Below, piece after piece: positions 10,759-20,909 of a stretch of 64,000 bases of DNA (positions are counted from its first letter, which is position 1; the number at the start of each line of letters is the position of its first letter). A program made the translations under genes and the position numbers. Origin of the DNA: Pseudomonas sp. MN1F (GTDB taxonomy: Bacteria > Pseudomonadota > Gammaproteobacteria > Pseudomonadales > Pseudomonadaceae); the NCBI RefSeq assembly GCF_009391885.1, contig NZ_VZII01000041.1, positions 124,001-188,000 on the forward strand. Reading direction: 5' to 3'. The notes below the pieces were generated by a model. That model had not been told where the DNA came from. It did no database searches and saw nothing but the letters and a program-made list of their open reading frames with translations.

Positions 10759-11592
10759 ATGTCGCTCGCGGAGCAGATCGAATCATCTGAACAGGACGCC
10801 GGCTGGAGCGCCCATCTGCATCTACGCTTCGTCGAGCGCGATGGTGTGACCCGCCTTGGTGCGCGTCGGCATTTCGGCCCGCTTTTGGTGCAGCGCCCGT
10901 TCTACCCAGAGGGTGCACCGTGCCACGTTTATGTGCTGCACCCACCCGGCGGCATCGTCGCGGGTGACCGCCTGGAACTGGACATCCACCTCGAACCCGG
11001 CAGCCATGCGCTGCTGACCATGCCTGGTGCCAGCAAGTTCTACCGCAGCATCGGCCCCACCGCGCGGCTGGCCCAGCGCTTCCACCTGCAGGCCGGCAGC
11101 ACCCTGGAATGGCTGCCGCAAGACAGCATCTTCTTCAACGGCGCCCGCGCCAGCCTCGACAGCCGCTTCAGCCTGGAGCCGGGTGCCAAGTTGCTGGCCT
11201 GGGAAACCCTGTGCCTGGGCCGGCCCGTGATGAATGAGCGCTTCGAGCAAGGCGCCCTGGACAGCCGCCTGTGCATCGAGCTGCCCGGCGAGCCCGGCCT
11301 GCATGAGCGCTTGCGCATTGCCGACGGGCACTTGGCCAAGGTCGGCGGCTACCCGCTGGTCGCGACCTTCTGCGCAGCGCCCGCGACCCCGGCCGTGCTG
11401 GAGCAGGTGCGCGCGCTGCTCGACCCACTCGACACCCCCGCAGGCGCGACCTTGCTTGGCTCGCTGCTGGTGATCCGCCTGCTCGATCACGACAACCAAC
11501 ACCTGCAACACACCCTGCAGCGCCTCTGGCATGCCCTGCGCCCGGCCGTTCTTGGCCTGGCCGCATGCCCGCCGCGCATCTGGGCCACTTGA
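10759..11592 (+). CDS. ureD: Urease accessory protein UreD
   Basis: Maturation chaperone (UreD/UreH) that binds apo-urease and recruits UreF and UreG for nickel delivery. Its 277 residues carry the family blocks HPPGGIVAGD, LLTMPGASKFYRS, LEWLPQDSIFF and LLAWETLCLGRPVM. The start is ATG 10759 after an AAGGGG stretch. It is the first gene of the ureDABCEJFG operon, with ureA nine bases downstream. Confidence 0.96.
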   Translation: MSLAEQIESSEQDAGWSAHLHLRFVERDGVTRLGARRHFGPLLVQRPFYPEGAPCHVYVLHPPGGIVAGDRLELDIHLEPGSHALLTMPGASKFYRSIGPTARLAQRFHLQAGSTLEWLPQDSIFFNGARASLDSRFSLEPGAKLLAWETLCLGRPVMNERFEQGALDSRLCIELPGEPGLHERLRIADGHLAKVGGYPLVATFCAAPATPAVLEQVRALLDPLDTPAGATLLGSLLVIRLLDHDNQHLQHTLQRLWHALRPAVLGLAACPPRIWAT

Positions 11593-11601
11593 GAGAGCGC
11601 C

Positions 11602-11904
11602 ATGGAGCTGACCCCGAGAGAGAAAGACAAACTGCTGCTGTTCACCGCCGCGCTGCTGGCCGAACGGCGCCTGGCCCGTGGCTTGAAGCTCAACTACCCG
11701 GAGGCGGTGGCGCTGATCAGCGCCGCGGTGCTCGAAGGCGCCCGCGATGGCCGCACGGTGGCCGAGCTGATGAGCCTGGGCCGCGAAGTGATCGGCCGTG
11801 AGCAGGTCATGGAGGGCGTCGCCGAGATGCTGCATGACGTGCAGGTCGAGGCGACCTTCCCCGACGGCACCAAGCTGGTGACCGTGCACGACCCTATCGT
11901 CTGA
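11602..11904 (+). CDS. ureA: Urease subunit gamma
   Basis: Small structural subunit (100 residues) of the cytoplasmic nickel enzyme that hydrolyses urea to ammonia and carbamate. The opening MELTPREKDKLLLFTAALLAERR and the late TFPDGTKLVTVHDPI are standard UreA motifs. It is a separate gene, as usual for proteobacteria, and is not fused to ureB. Confidence 0.97.
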   Translation: MELTPREKDKLLLFTAALLAERRLARGLKLNYPEAVALISAAVLEGARDGRTVAELMSLGREVIGREQVMEGVAEMLHDVQVEATFPDGTKLVTVHDPIV

Positions 11905-11923
11905 CCTGGAGCAGGAGCCCAGC

Positions 11924-12237
11924 ATGATCCCAGGTGAAATTCAGGTCGCCGCTGGCGACATCGAACTCAACGTTGGCCGTGACACGGTCAGCGTCAGCGT
12001 GGCCAACCATGGCGACCGGCCGGTGCAGGTCGGCTCGCACTACCACTTCTATGAGGTCAACGATGCGCTGGTGTTCGAGCGTGAGCCGACCCGTGGTTTT
12101 CGCCTCGATATCCCGGCCGGCACCGCCGTGCGCTTCGAGCCGGGCCAGGCGCGCACCGTGCAACTGGTGGCTTATGCCGGCAAGCGTGAAGTGTATGGCT
12201 TCCAAGGCAAGGTAAATGGCGCACTGGAGGGCAGGGC

Positions 12238-12241
<4 letters not shown>
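11924..12241 (+). CDS. ureB: Urease subunit beta
   Basis: Urease beta subunit, 105 residues. It starts MIPGEIQVAAGDIELN and contains the family motifs DRPVQVGSHYHFYEVN and GFRLDIPAGTAVRFEPG. The gene starts 19 bases after ureA, and its last codon overlaps the ureC start (ATGA), so the structural subunits are coupled. Confidence 0.97.
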
Positions 12242-13941
<1,700 letters not shown>

Positions 13942-13951
13942 AGGAGTAAAG

Positions 13952-14443
13952 ATGATTGTCCTGACCCGCCGGATCGAGGCATCCGACAGCGTTACCGCAA
14001 GCGTGACCCTGGACGTCGACAGCCGCATCAAGAGCCGCCTGCGCGTGACCCTCGACGACGGTCGCGAAGCCGGCCTGATGCTCGAACGTGGCCACCTGCT
14101 GCGCGGCGGCGAGCTGCTCGCCGATGCCGCAGGCAGCTATGTGATCCGCGTGCTGGCTGCGCCTGAAGCGGTGTCGACGGTGCGCTGCGACGACCCACAT
14201 CTGCTGGCCCGTGCCGCCTACCATCTGGGTAACCGCCATGTGCCGTTGCAGATCGAGCCAGGCCTGCTGCGTTACCAGCACGATTATGTGCTCGACGAGA
14301 TGCTGCGCGGCCTGGGCCTGACGGTGGAAGCCGAGCAGGCACCGTTCGAGCCTGAGGCCGGTGCCTACCAGAGCGCCCCGCACAGCCACAGTCACAGCCA
14401 TGGCAACGACCATCCGTTCGTGCGCCTGTCAGCCCATTCCTGA
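13952..14443 (+). CDS. ureE: Urease accessory nickel metallochaperone UreE
   Basis: UreE, 163 residues, binds nickel and hands it to the UreG/UreF/UreD complex. The N-terminal peptide-binding domain is followed by the metal domain with the conserved GNRHVPLQIE His. The C-terminus is a short His-rich tail (HSHSHSHGNDH) that would hold extra nickel. The start is ATG 13952 behind AAGGAG; the frame extends upstream into ureC and that part is not used. Confidence 0.95.
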   Translation: MIVLTRRIEASDSVTASVTLDVDSRIKSRLRVTLDDGREAGLMLERGHLLRGGELLADAAGSYVIRVLAAPEAVSTVRCDDPHLLARAAYHLGNRHVPLQIEPGLLRYQHDYVLDEMLRGLGLTVEAEQAPFEPEAGAYQSAPHSHSHSHGNDHPFVRLSAHS

Positions 14444-14466
14444 ATCCCTCATATAAGGAGCCCACC

Positions 14467-15012
14467 ATGAAAAAGATTTTCGCCCTTGCCTTGCTGATGG
14501 TCGCACTGCCGGCCTTCGCCCACCCCGGCCACGACGGCAGCCCGCTGCACGACGGCCTGCTGCACCCGCTGACCGGCCTCGACCACTTGCTGATGCTGCT
14601 GGGTACCGGTGTGCTGGCCGCACTGACCCGGCGCAACCTGGCCCTGCCGCTGGCGACGCTGGCGTCGATGTTTGCCGGTGCCGTGTGCGGCCACCTGTTC
14701 GGTGACGTGCTGGGCATGGAGGCCATGATTGCCGTGTCGGTGCTGGTGGCTGGCGCCGCCGTGCTGCTGCCGAGCCGTCAGTTGCTGCTGGCCTTGGCCA
14801 TGCCGGTGTTCGCCCTGTTCCACGGCTGGGCCCACGGTGTGGAGGCCACGCCAAGCGCGTTCTGGCTGTTCAGCGCCGGCTTCGTCACCGTCAGCGGGCT
14901 GCTGCTGGCCGTTGGCTTCGGCGTCGGTTGCCTGCTGCGCCGCCACAGCGGCCTGCAGAAGGCCTTTGGCGGCGGCATGCTGGCCGGCGCCGCACTGGTG
15001 CTGGCCGGTTGA
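14467..15012 (+). CDS. ureJ: HupE/UreJ family nickel transporter
   Basis: Membrane protein of 181 residues with an N-terminal signal segment that ends near AFA, followed by HPGHDG, the metal-binding signature of HupE/UreJ permeases. A second conserved block is LTGLDHLLMLLGTG, and about six hydrophobic segments follow. It probably brings nickel into the cell for urease. It is preceded by AAGGAG. Its stop shares a base with the ureF start (TGATG). Confidence 0.92.
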   Translation: MKKIFALALLMVALPAFAHPGHDGSPLHDGLLHPLTGLDHLLMLLGTGVLAALTRRNLALPLATLASMFAGAVCGHLFGDVLGMEAMIAVSVLVAGAAVLLPSRQLLLALAMPVFALFHGWAHGVEATPSAFWLFSAGFVTVSGLLLAVGFGVGCLLRRHSGLQKAFGGGMLAGAALVLAG

Positions 15013-15686
15013 TGAACAGCGACCTGGCACTGCTGCGCCTGCTGCAGCTGGCCAGCCCCGGCCTGCCGGTGGGTGGTTTCACCTACTCGCAAGGGTTGGA
15101 GTGGGCCGTCGAGGCTGGCTGGGTGCAAGACACTGCCAGCTTCAGCGCCTGGCAACGCGAGCAGCTGCACGACACCCTGGGGTGTCTGGACTGGCCAGTG
15201 CTGGCGCGCCTGTATCGCGCCTGCGAGGCGGGCGATGCAGCAGCATTCGCGCACTGGAGCGGCTTCCTGCTGGCCAATCGCGAAACGGCCGAACTGCGCC
15301 TTGAAGAACAACAGCGCGGCGCGGCCCTGGCACGCCTGCTCGATGGTTGGCAGCTGGGCCAGGACCCGGCCTGGCGTGCCAGCCTCGAACTCAGCCAGCT
15401 CGGCGGCATGGCCTGGCTTGCCGCGCACTGGCAGATCCCGCTGCGTCAGCTCGCCCTCGGCCATGCCTTCGCCTGGCTCGAAGGCGCGGTGATGGCCGGG
15501 GTCAAGCTGGTGCCGTTCGGCCAGCAGGCGGCGCAGACCCTGCTACGCGACCTGGGCGCTGAACTGCCGGGCGTGCTGGACCAGGCCCTGGCATTGGCCG
15601 ATGACCAGCTCGGCGGTGGCCTGCCGTTGCTGGCAATCGCTTCTTCGCGTCACGAAACCCAATACACCCGTTTGTTCCGTTCCTGA
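15012..15686 (+). CDS. ureF: Urease accessory protein UreF
   Basis: UreF, 224 residues, is the all-helical scaffold that controls the GTPase UreG during urease activation. Family motifs are LLQLASPGLPVGGFTYSQGLE at the N-terminus and the closing SSRHETQYTRLFRS. The start is ATG 15012, overlapping the ureJ stop; the reading frame extends upstream inside ureJ and is not used. The ureG gene begins 11 bases later. Confidence 0.95.
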   Translation: MNSDLALLRLLQLASPGLPVGGFTYSQGLEWAVEAGWVQDTASFSAWQREQLHDTLGCLDWPVLARLYRACEAGDAAAFAHWSGFLLANRETAELRLEEQQRGAALARLLDGWQLGQDPAWRASLELSQLGGMAWLAAHWQIPLRQLALGHAFAWLEGAVMAGVKLVPFGQQAAQTLLRDLGAELPGVLDQALALADDQLGGGLPLLAIASSRHETQYTRLFRS

Positions 15687-15697
15687 GGACTGCCTAC

Positions 15698-16321
15698 ATG
15701 CAAAGCTATCAGCAACCCCTGCGCGTCGGTGTCGGCGGCCCGGTCGGCTCTGGCAAGACCGCGCTGCTCGAATGCCTGTGCAAGGCCATGCGCGATCACT
15801 ACCAGATCGCCGTGGTCACCAATGACATCTACACCAAGGAAGACCAGCGCATCCTCACCGAGGCCGGTGCCCTGGAGCCTGAGCGTATCGTTGGCGTCGA
15901 GACCGGTGGCTGCCCGCACACCGCCATCCGCGAGGATGCCTCGATGAACCTGGCGGCCGTCGAAGCGCTGGCGCGCAAGTTCGGCAACCTTGAAGTGATC
16001 TTCGTCGAAAGCGGTGGCGACAACCTCAGCGCTACCTTCAGCCCGGAGCTGGCCGACCTGACCATCTACGTCATCGACGTGGCCGAGGGCGAGAAGATCC
16101 CGCGCAAGGGCGGCCCCGGCATCACCAAGTCAGACTTCCTGGTGATCAACAAGACCGACCTGGCGCCCTATGTGGGCGCCTCGCTGGAAGTGATGGAGCG
16201 TGACACCCAGCGCATGCGCCCGCAGCGCCCCTGGACCTTCAGCAACCTGAAGAAGGGTGAGGGCCTGCAGGCGGTGATCGATTTCATCGTGGAGCGGGGG
16301 ATGCTGGGTGTGAGGGGCTGA
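15698..16321 (+). CDS. ureG: Urease accessory GTPase UreG
   Basis: SIMIBI-class GTPase, 207 residues, that powers nickel insertion. It shows the P-loop GGPVGSGKT, the metal-binding Cys-Pro-His in GGCPHTAIRED, the ESGGDNLSATFSPELAD block and the guanine-specificity motif NKTDLAPYVGA. It is the last gene of the operon. Its 3' end overlaps the convergent diguanylate cyclase gene by 38 bases, and no intrinsic terminator is visible between them. Confidence 0.97.
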   Translation: MQSYQQPLRVGVGGPVGSGKTALLECLCKAMRDHYQIAVVTNDIYTKEDQRILTEAGALEPERIVGVETGGCPHTAIREDASMNLAAVEALARKFGNLEVIFVESGGDNLSATFSPELADLTIYVIDVAEGEKIPRKGGPGITKSDFLVINKTDLAPYVGASLEVMERDTQRMRPQRPWTFSNLKKGEGLQAVIDFIVERGMLGVRG

Positions 16322-17882
16322 AGTCCAGCACCTCGACGCGGTTGCGGCCATTCTGCTTGGCCTTGTAGAGCATCTCGTCGACCTGCTTGAGCAGGGTCTC
16401 GGCCAGCTCGGTATCGGGCTGGCGGCAGGCCACGCCGACCGATAGGGTGAGTTTGCCGCAGTGGGGCGTGTCGGCCTGTTCGACCGCCTCACGGATGCGC
16501 TCGGCGATACGCCGGGCATCGGCCAGGGTGGTGTCCGGCAACAGCATGGTGAACTCTTCGCCGCCAACCCGGCAGGGCAGGTCATGCAGGCGGGAGTTCT
16601 GCCGCAGCAGTTCGCTCAGATGCTTGAGCACGTCATCGCCGGCGTCATGGCCATAAGTGTCGTTGACCCGCTTGAAGAAGTCGATGTCCAACGCCAGCAC
16701 GGCGAATGCCCGTTCGCTTTCCATCAAGGTAGCCAGTGCCAGTTGCAGCGCCCGGCGGTTGGCCAGGCCGGTGAGGGCGTCGCTCTGGGCTTCCTGGCGC
16801 AGCTTGCCGAACTTTTCCTGCATCAGGCGCTCGGCCGTGAGCAGGGCGCGGCGGATGGCGGCAGCCTCCACGTACCAGGCGTCGATGCCGCGCAGTTCAT
16901 CGGCGGTCTCGCTGGACGACAGGTGCGTGGCGCTGTGTGCCAGCTGGCGCAGTGGCTTGATCAGCCGGTAGGTCATCCACAGCATCAGCAGGAAACCGAT
17001 CAGGCTGGTCGGCAGAATGTACAACAGCACCTTACGCATCAGCTCATGCAGGGGCGCCAGGGCCAGTTCACGCGGTTGCTGGGCGACCACCGCCCAGTGT
17101 GTTTCAGGTACCGGGGCGAAGCCGGCGAGCATGGGGATGGCGAGGTAGTTGGGCGCTTCCAGGTTGCCGGTTTCGCCGCGCAGGGCTGCCTTGATGGTCG
17201 GGCTGCCGGTGGCCACGGTACCGATGCGCTGATGGTTGGGGTGGTAGAGCAGGCGTTCGTTGGCGTCGGCAACGAAGGCAAAGGTGCCGTCATTCTGGTA
17301 GTGCTGGCCGATCACCTCGTGCAGTTCGCTTTCTTTCTTGAGGAACACCGAGCCACCGACAATACCCAGATAACGACCGTCCGCCGCGAAGATCGGCTCC
17401 GAGATGAACACCACCAGCTCGCCACCTCGTGAGGTGTACGCAGGGCTGACCATCGGCTTGCGGGCATCGACGGCCTGCTGAATCTCCGACGAACGCTGGC
17501 GGTGGCTGGCGATCTGGCGAATATCCGGGTACGCCATCCGCACTTGCCCCTGGGCATCGACGATGACGATGGAGTTGAAGTCATCATCCTGGGCTTGCAG
17601 GCGCTTGGCTTCGGCTTGCAGTAACGCCGGGTCGTCCAGGCCGCCGGCAAGTTGCCGGGCGCTGTAGGTCAGGTGGCTGCGGGCCGAGCGCAGGAACTCG
17701 GTGATGCTCGAAGCCACTTTGCTGGCATACGCCTGGTTGGCCTGCAGGGAAAACTGCACCAAGGTGTTGTGCTGCACCCGGTAGGCGACATACAGGACAT
17801 TGCCCAGCGTCGCCAGGCACGCCAGCACGACGATGCCGAGCACCAGGGTTCGCAGGTTGATCATGGGCAAGCGCTTGGGCAT
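16284..17882 (-). CDS. Membrane diguanylate cyclase with periplasmic Cache-type sensor
   Basis: Makes the second messenger c-di-GMP from two GTP. The 532-residue protein has a membrane segment at about 8-33, a periplasmic double-Cache-like domain (blocks such as VVFISEPIFAADGRYLGIVGGSVFL), a second membrane segment near 300-322, a HAMP-like linker and a C-terminal GGDEF domain. The active site GGEEF is at 440-444. The feedback I-site is intact as R431-L-H-D434, nine residues earlier, so product inhibition is expected. The start MPKRLP (17882) is chosen because the upstream extension has no family similarity; MINLRT six codons later is an alternative. Confidence 0.9.
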   Translation of the reverse strand: MPKRLPMINLRTLVLGIVVLACLATLGNVLYVAYRVQHNTLVQFSLQANQAYASKVASSITEFLRSARSHLTYSARQLAGGLDDPALLQAEAKRLQAQDDDFNSIVIVDAQGQVRMAYPDIRQIASHRQRSSEIQQAVDARKPMVSPAYTSRGGELVVFISEPIFAADGRYLGIVGGSVFLKKESELHEVIGQHYQNDGTFAFVADANERLLYHPNHQRIGTVATGSPTIKAALRGETGNLEAPNYLAIPMLAGFAPVPETHWAVVAQQPRELALAPLHELMRKVLLYILPTSLIGFLLMLWMTYRLIKPLRQLAHSATHLSSSETADELRGIDAWYVEAAAIRRALLTAERLMQEKFGKLRQEAQSDALTGLANRRALQLALATLMESERAFAVLALDIDFFKRVNDTYGHDAGDDVLKHLSELLRQNSRLHDLPCRVGGEEFTMLLPDTTLADARRIAERIREAVEQADTPHCGKLTLSVGVACRQPDTELAETLLKQVDEMLYKAKQNGRNRVEVLDFSPSHPASPAPR

Positions 17883-17943
17883 GGCGGGCCTGTCTGGCAA
17901 GGGCGACGGGCTCAAGTATGGCCGGTTTCTGCCCGGCTGCTGC

Positions 17944-17980
17944 CCCAAGTGCCGCCACCTTGCGGCAGGCGGCACTTGGG
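17944..17980 (-). terminator. Hairpin after the DUF899 gene
   Basis: A perfect 13-bp inverted repeat, CCCAAGTGCCGCC (17944-17956) and GGCGGCACTTGGG (17968-17980), lies just downstream of the minus-strand DUF899 stop and before the diguanylate cyclase. No T tract follows on either strand, so it may be a transcript-stabilising or attenuating hairpin rather than a classic terminator. Confidence 0.55.
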
Positions 17981-17987
17981 CGATGGG

Positions 17988-18716
17988 TCACTCATGGCAG
18001 CAATGGGGCTTGCCAGGCTGGCCCTCGTAGCGATCGTGGTGCCGTACCCAGTCCATGGTCCCGGCCTCGTTGCGCCCCAGCGGCGCGATGTCGAGGAAGT
18101 TGTAAGTGTTGACCAGGATGTCCAGGCCACGGGCGTAGGTGGAGTAGGTATGGTAGAGCGTGCCTTCCGGGTCCTTGTAGAACGCGCTCAGGCCCGGCAG
18201 CTCGGCCTCATTGCCGGTGTACGGCGCGTAGTTGTACTGGCGTTGGCCCTCGGTGCCGACGCTGACGCCGAAGTCTTCGTTGAAACCGCTGCCGTGGGAC
18301 GAATACCAGGGGAAGCGCCAGCCCATGCGCTGGCGGAAAGCCTGGAATTCGGGGTAGGGCGCACGTGACACGGCGACCAGCGAGACGTCGTGGTGGGCCA
18401 GATGCAGGTTGGCGCCATCGAAATGGTCGGCAAGGAACGAGCAGCCTGGGCAGCCTTCGCTCCAGCCCTCGGCAAACATGAAGTGATAGACCAGCAGCTG
18501 GCTACGCCCGGCGAACAGGTCGGTCAGGCTCAGTTCGCCGTCCGGGCCGTGGAAGCGGTAGGGCTGTTCGACCTTGACCCAGGGCAGGGCACGGCGGGCG
18601 GCGGCCAGTTCGTCGCGTTGGTGGGTGAAGGCTTTTTCGTGTAGCCACAGTTGGCGGCGGGCGGCCAGCCATTGCTCGCGTGAGGTGACCGGGTGTTTCT
18701 GATCGGGGGGGCTCAT
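17988..18716 (-). CDS. DUF899 thioredoxin-fold protein
   Basis: Cytoplasmic protein of 242 residues of the DUF899 family, which has a thioredoxin-like fold. The block LLVYHFMFAEGWSEGCPGCSFLADH holds a CPGC pair in the place of the thioredoxin CxxC, followed by SRAPYPEFQAFRQRMGW and FPWYSS, all typical of the family. The C-terminus ends in CCHE. A redox role is inferred from the CxxC only; no substrate can be assigned. Confidence 0.85.
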   Translation of the reverse strand: MSPPDQKHPVTSREQWLAARRQLWLHEKAFTHQRDELAAARRALPWVKVEQPYRFHGPDGELSLTDLFAGRSQLLVYHFMFAEGWSEGCPGCSFLADHFDGANLHLAHHDVSLVAVSRAPYPEFQAFRQRMGWRFPWYSSHGSGFNEDFGVSVGTEGQRQYNYAPYTGNEAELPGLSAFYKDPEGTLYHTYSTYARGLDILVNTYNFLDIAPLGRNEAGTMDWVRHHDRYEGQPGKPHCCHE

Positions 18717-18829
18717 GGTGCTGACTCCGCTTGGGGGATTCAGCTTTTGGTCGATTTGAGGGGACGGGAATCGACAGTCAGGGCAGGTGGGCGATGAGTG
18801 GTTCGGGGAGGTTAGGCGGGAGAGGTGTG

Positions 18830-18879
18830 GCGCCCGTGAGACCGAGCGCCGCCCGCGCGGCGCTCGGTCTCACGGGCGC
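18830..18879. repeat. Perfect 23-bp-arm palindrome (dispersed-repeat candidate)
   Basis: Arms 18830-18852 and 18857-18879 are exact reverse complements around a CCGC loop. The centre is GAGCGCCGC / GCGGCGCTC. It lies just downstream of the HAD phosphatase stop, in the 194-base gap before the DUF899 gene. It has no T tract. Its form suggests a mobile palindromic repeat unrelated to the REP family seen elsewhere in the window. Confidence 0.8.
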
Positions 18880-18910
18880 TGAATGCCTCGCGGCGGGCGC
18901 CTGGTGGCCC

Positions 18911-19570
18911 TCACCCGTGCATGGTCTCGATCAACTCCCACAGCGCTGGATCATTGAAATCCTTCACCACCAGCCTGGCCCCTGCAGCCAGCAATCGCTC
19001 CGGCGTCTGCGTCGTGGCAACCCCCACGGTAAAGATCCCGGCCCCACTCGCAGCCGTCACCCCCGGCAACGAATCCTCGAACGCCAGCGCCTCGCCAGCC
19101 ACCGCTTCCAGGCGCTGCAGCCCGGTCAGATAAGGCAGCGGATCAGGCTTGGGCCGCGCCAGCTCCTCGGCCACCAATACATGTTCGAAGCGATCGCCAA
19201 GCCCCATGGCCGTGAGCATATGCTCGGCATTCAGCCGCGGCGCATTGGTCACCACGCACATGCCGATGTCCCAGGCCCGCGCATGGTCCATCAGGCGCAG
19301 CAGGCCGGGCAGGGGTTGCAGCACAGGTGACAGTTTACGGAAAAGCGCTTCCTTGCGATCGGCCAGCGCTTGGCACTCGGCCGTATCGGCATGTGGAAAC
19401 AATTCGGCAAACAGTTCGCCATTGGCCCGGCCACTGACCTGGGCATCGAATTGTTCCTGGGTCAGCTCGCGGCCGTCATGGTCGTGAAGTAGTTGGCGGA
19501 AGGCCTGCAAATGCAGGGTGTCGGTGTCGGTCAAGGTTCCATCGAGATCGAACAGCAGGGCAGTCAGCAT
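18911..19570 (-). CDS. HAD-superfamily phosphatase (beta-phosphoglucomutase/phosphoglycolate-like)
   Basis: Subclass I HAD hydrolase of 219 residues. Motif I is LLFDLDGTLTDTD (nucleophile and acid Asp), motif II is the Thr/Asn of VVTNAPR, motif III is the Lys of ARPKPDPLPY and motif IV is FEDSLPGV. An alpha-helical cap lies between motifs I and II, as in sugar-phosphate phosphatases. The substrate cannot be decided. The start is 19570 (MLTALLFD), since motif I normally lies within ten residues of the start. It is divergent from lexA2. Confidence 0.9.
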   Translation of the reverse strand: MLTALLFDLDGTLTDTDTLHLQAFRQLLHDHDGRELTQEQFDAQVSGRANGELFAELFPHADTAECQALADRKEALFRKLSPVLQPLPGLLRLMDHARAWDIGMCVVTNAPRLNAEHMLTAMGLGDRFEHVLVAEELARPKPDPLPYLTGLQRLEAVAGEALAFEDSLPGVTAASGAGIFTVGVATTQTPERLLAAGARLVVKDFNDPALWELIETMHG

Positions 19571-19659
19571 CAGGTATCCAAGGTCTTCAAAAAACAAAAG
19601 CCTGGGGATGATAACCAAACCTGACGACAAAGGGGGCTGTTCAGCGCACGCCGAAAAGA

Positions 19660-19671
19660 GTACAAATGTAC
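19660..19671 (+). promoter_or_regulatory. Candidate LexA2 operator overlapping the lexA2 start
   Basis: The sequence GTAC-AAAT-GTAC is a perfect half-site pair. It matches the type GTAC-N4-GTRC described, as I recall, for the second LexA of P. putida. It contains the ATG of the longest lexA2 frame (19666). A canonical CTGT-N8-ACAG LexA1 box was not seen here. Confidence 0.6.
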
Positions 19672-20283
19672 TCCATGGACAATCTCACCCCAAAACGCCG
19701 TGCAATCCTCGACTACATTCGCGAGCGCATTGCCGACCACGGCCAGCCACCGAGCCTGGCCGATATCGCCAGCCGCTTCGGTTTTGCTTCGCGTAGCGTC
19801 GCGCGCAAGCACATCACCGCGTTGTGCCAGGCCGGCTACATCGACGTCACGCCCAACCAGGCGCGGGGTATTCGCCTGGCCGAGCCGCTGCGCCGGCCGG
19901 AAATCCTCGAAATTCCCGTGCTGGGGCAGGTGGCAGCCGGTGCGCCGATCGGCCCGGACCTGGGTATTCACGAGCAATTGCTGCTCGACCCCAGCCTGTT
20001 CCGCCGCACTCCGGATTACCTGCTCAAGGTGCGCGGCGATTCGATGATCGAGGACGGCATCTTCGACGGTGACCTGGTCGGCATCCTCCAGCAGGGTGAG
20101 GCACGTGATGGCCAGATCGTGGTCGCGCGCCTGGACGGCGAGGTCACCATCAAGCGCCTGCAGCGCCAGCCCGGCGGTTACCGGCTGTTGCCGCGCAATC
20201 CGGCTTATGCGCCGATCGACGTGGGGCCTGAGCGCGAGTTCTTCATCGAAGGCGTGTTCTGTGGCCTGTTGAGGCGCGACTGA
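19666..20283 (+). CDS. lexA2: LexA2 repressor of the mutagenesis cassette
   Basis: LexA-type SOS repressor, 205 residues. The N-terminal winged helix (about 1-70) contains the recognition segment FASRSVARKHI, which differs from classical LexA and fits a different operator. The C-terminal peptidase domain has the self-cleavage site A91-G92, nucleophile S126 (RGDSMIEDG) and base K163 (TIKRL). Damage-activated RecA would trigger cleavage and induce the operon. ATG 19666 has AAGAG upstream; ATG 19675 (MDNLTPK) is an alternative. The stop overlaps the imuA start (TGATG). Confidence 0.93.
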   Translation: MYSMDNLTPKRRAILDYIRERIADHGQPPSLADIASRFGFASRSVARKHITALCQAGYIDVTPNQARGIRLAEPLRRPEILEIPVLGQVAAGAPIGPDLGIHEQLLLDPSLFRRTPDYLLKVRGDSMIEDGIFDGDLVGILQQGEARDGQIVVARLDGEVTIKRLQRQPGGYRLLPRNPAYAPIDVGPEREFFIEGVFCGLLRRD

Positions 20284-20903
20284 TGGGCGCGGTGGTCGAT
20301 CTCGATCGGCTGCTCGACCAGCGCCAGGTCTGGCGTGGGCGGCAGGGCCAGGTGCGCCCTGCCGGTTTGCAGCCCACTGGCCACGCGATGCTCGACCAAC
20401 GCCTGCCGGATGGCGGCTGGCCGGCCGCAGCCCTCAGCGAGCTGCTGTTGGCCAGCCCGGGCTGTGGCGAGTTGCAACTGCTCTGGCCATCCCTGTCACG
20501 CCTGACGGCTGAAGGCGGGCGGGTGGTGCTGGTGGCGCCGCCGTTCATTCCTTATGCGCCGGCCTGGCAGGCCGCAGGTGTGGATATGCGCTGGCTGGTG
20601 CAGGTCGATGCCGGGCAGGCCGATGCCCTGTGGGCAGCCGAACAGTGCTTGCGCTCTGGCAGCTGCGCAGCGGTGCTGTGCTGGCCGGAGCGTGCCGATG
20701 ACCGCGCCCTGCGCCGCCTGCAGGTGGCCGCCGAAACAGGGCAGGCACTGGCCTTCGCCTGTCGGCCGCAACAGGCTGCGCACAACCCGTCGCCCGCTGC
20801 GCTGCGTATTGCCGTGGATACGCGCCCGGCGCAGTGGCGGGTGCTCAAGTGCCGTGGCGGCATGCCACCGGCCATGCCAATCGCCTGCCCAGGGCGGGGC
20901 TGA
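20283..20903 (+). CDS. imuA: ImuA, RecA-like translesion accessory protein
   Basis: ImuA (SulA/RecA-like) of the damage-inducible mutagenesis cassette, 206 residues. The N-terminal half has RecA-like elements (LDQRLPDGGWPAAALSELL, GGRVVLVAPPFIPYAPAW). A functional Walker A P-loop is not obvious. It is translationally coupled to lexA2, and imuB follows after six bases. Its role with ImuB and DnaE2 in mutagenic lesion bypass is known from Caulobacter and Pseudomonas; I infer the same here from order and sequence. Confidence 0.92.
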   Translation: MGAVVDLDRLLDQRQVWRGRQGQVRPAGLQPTGHAMLDQRLPDGGWPAAALSELLLASPGCGELQLLWPSLSRLTAEGGRVVLVAPPFIPYAPAWQAAGVDMRWLVQVDAGQADALWAAEQCLRSGSCAAVLCWPERADDRALRRLQVAAETGQALAFACRPQQAAHNPSPAALRIAVDTRPAQWRVLKCRGGMPPAMPIACPGRG

Positions 20904-20909
20904 TGCACC

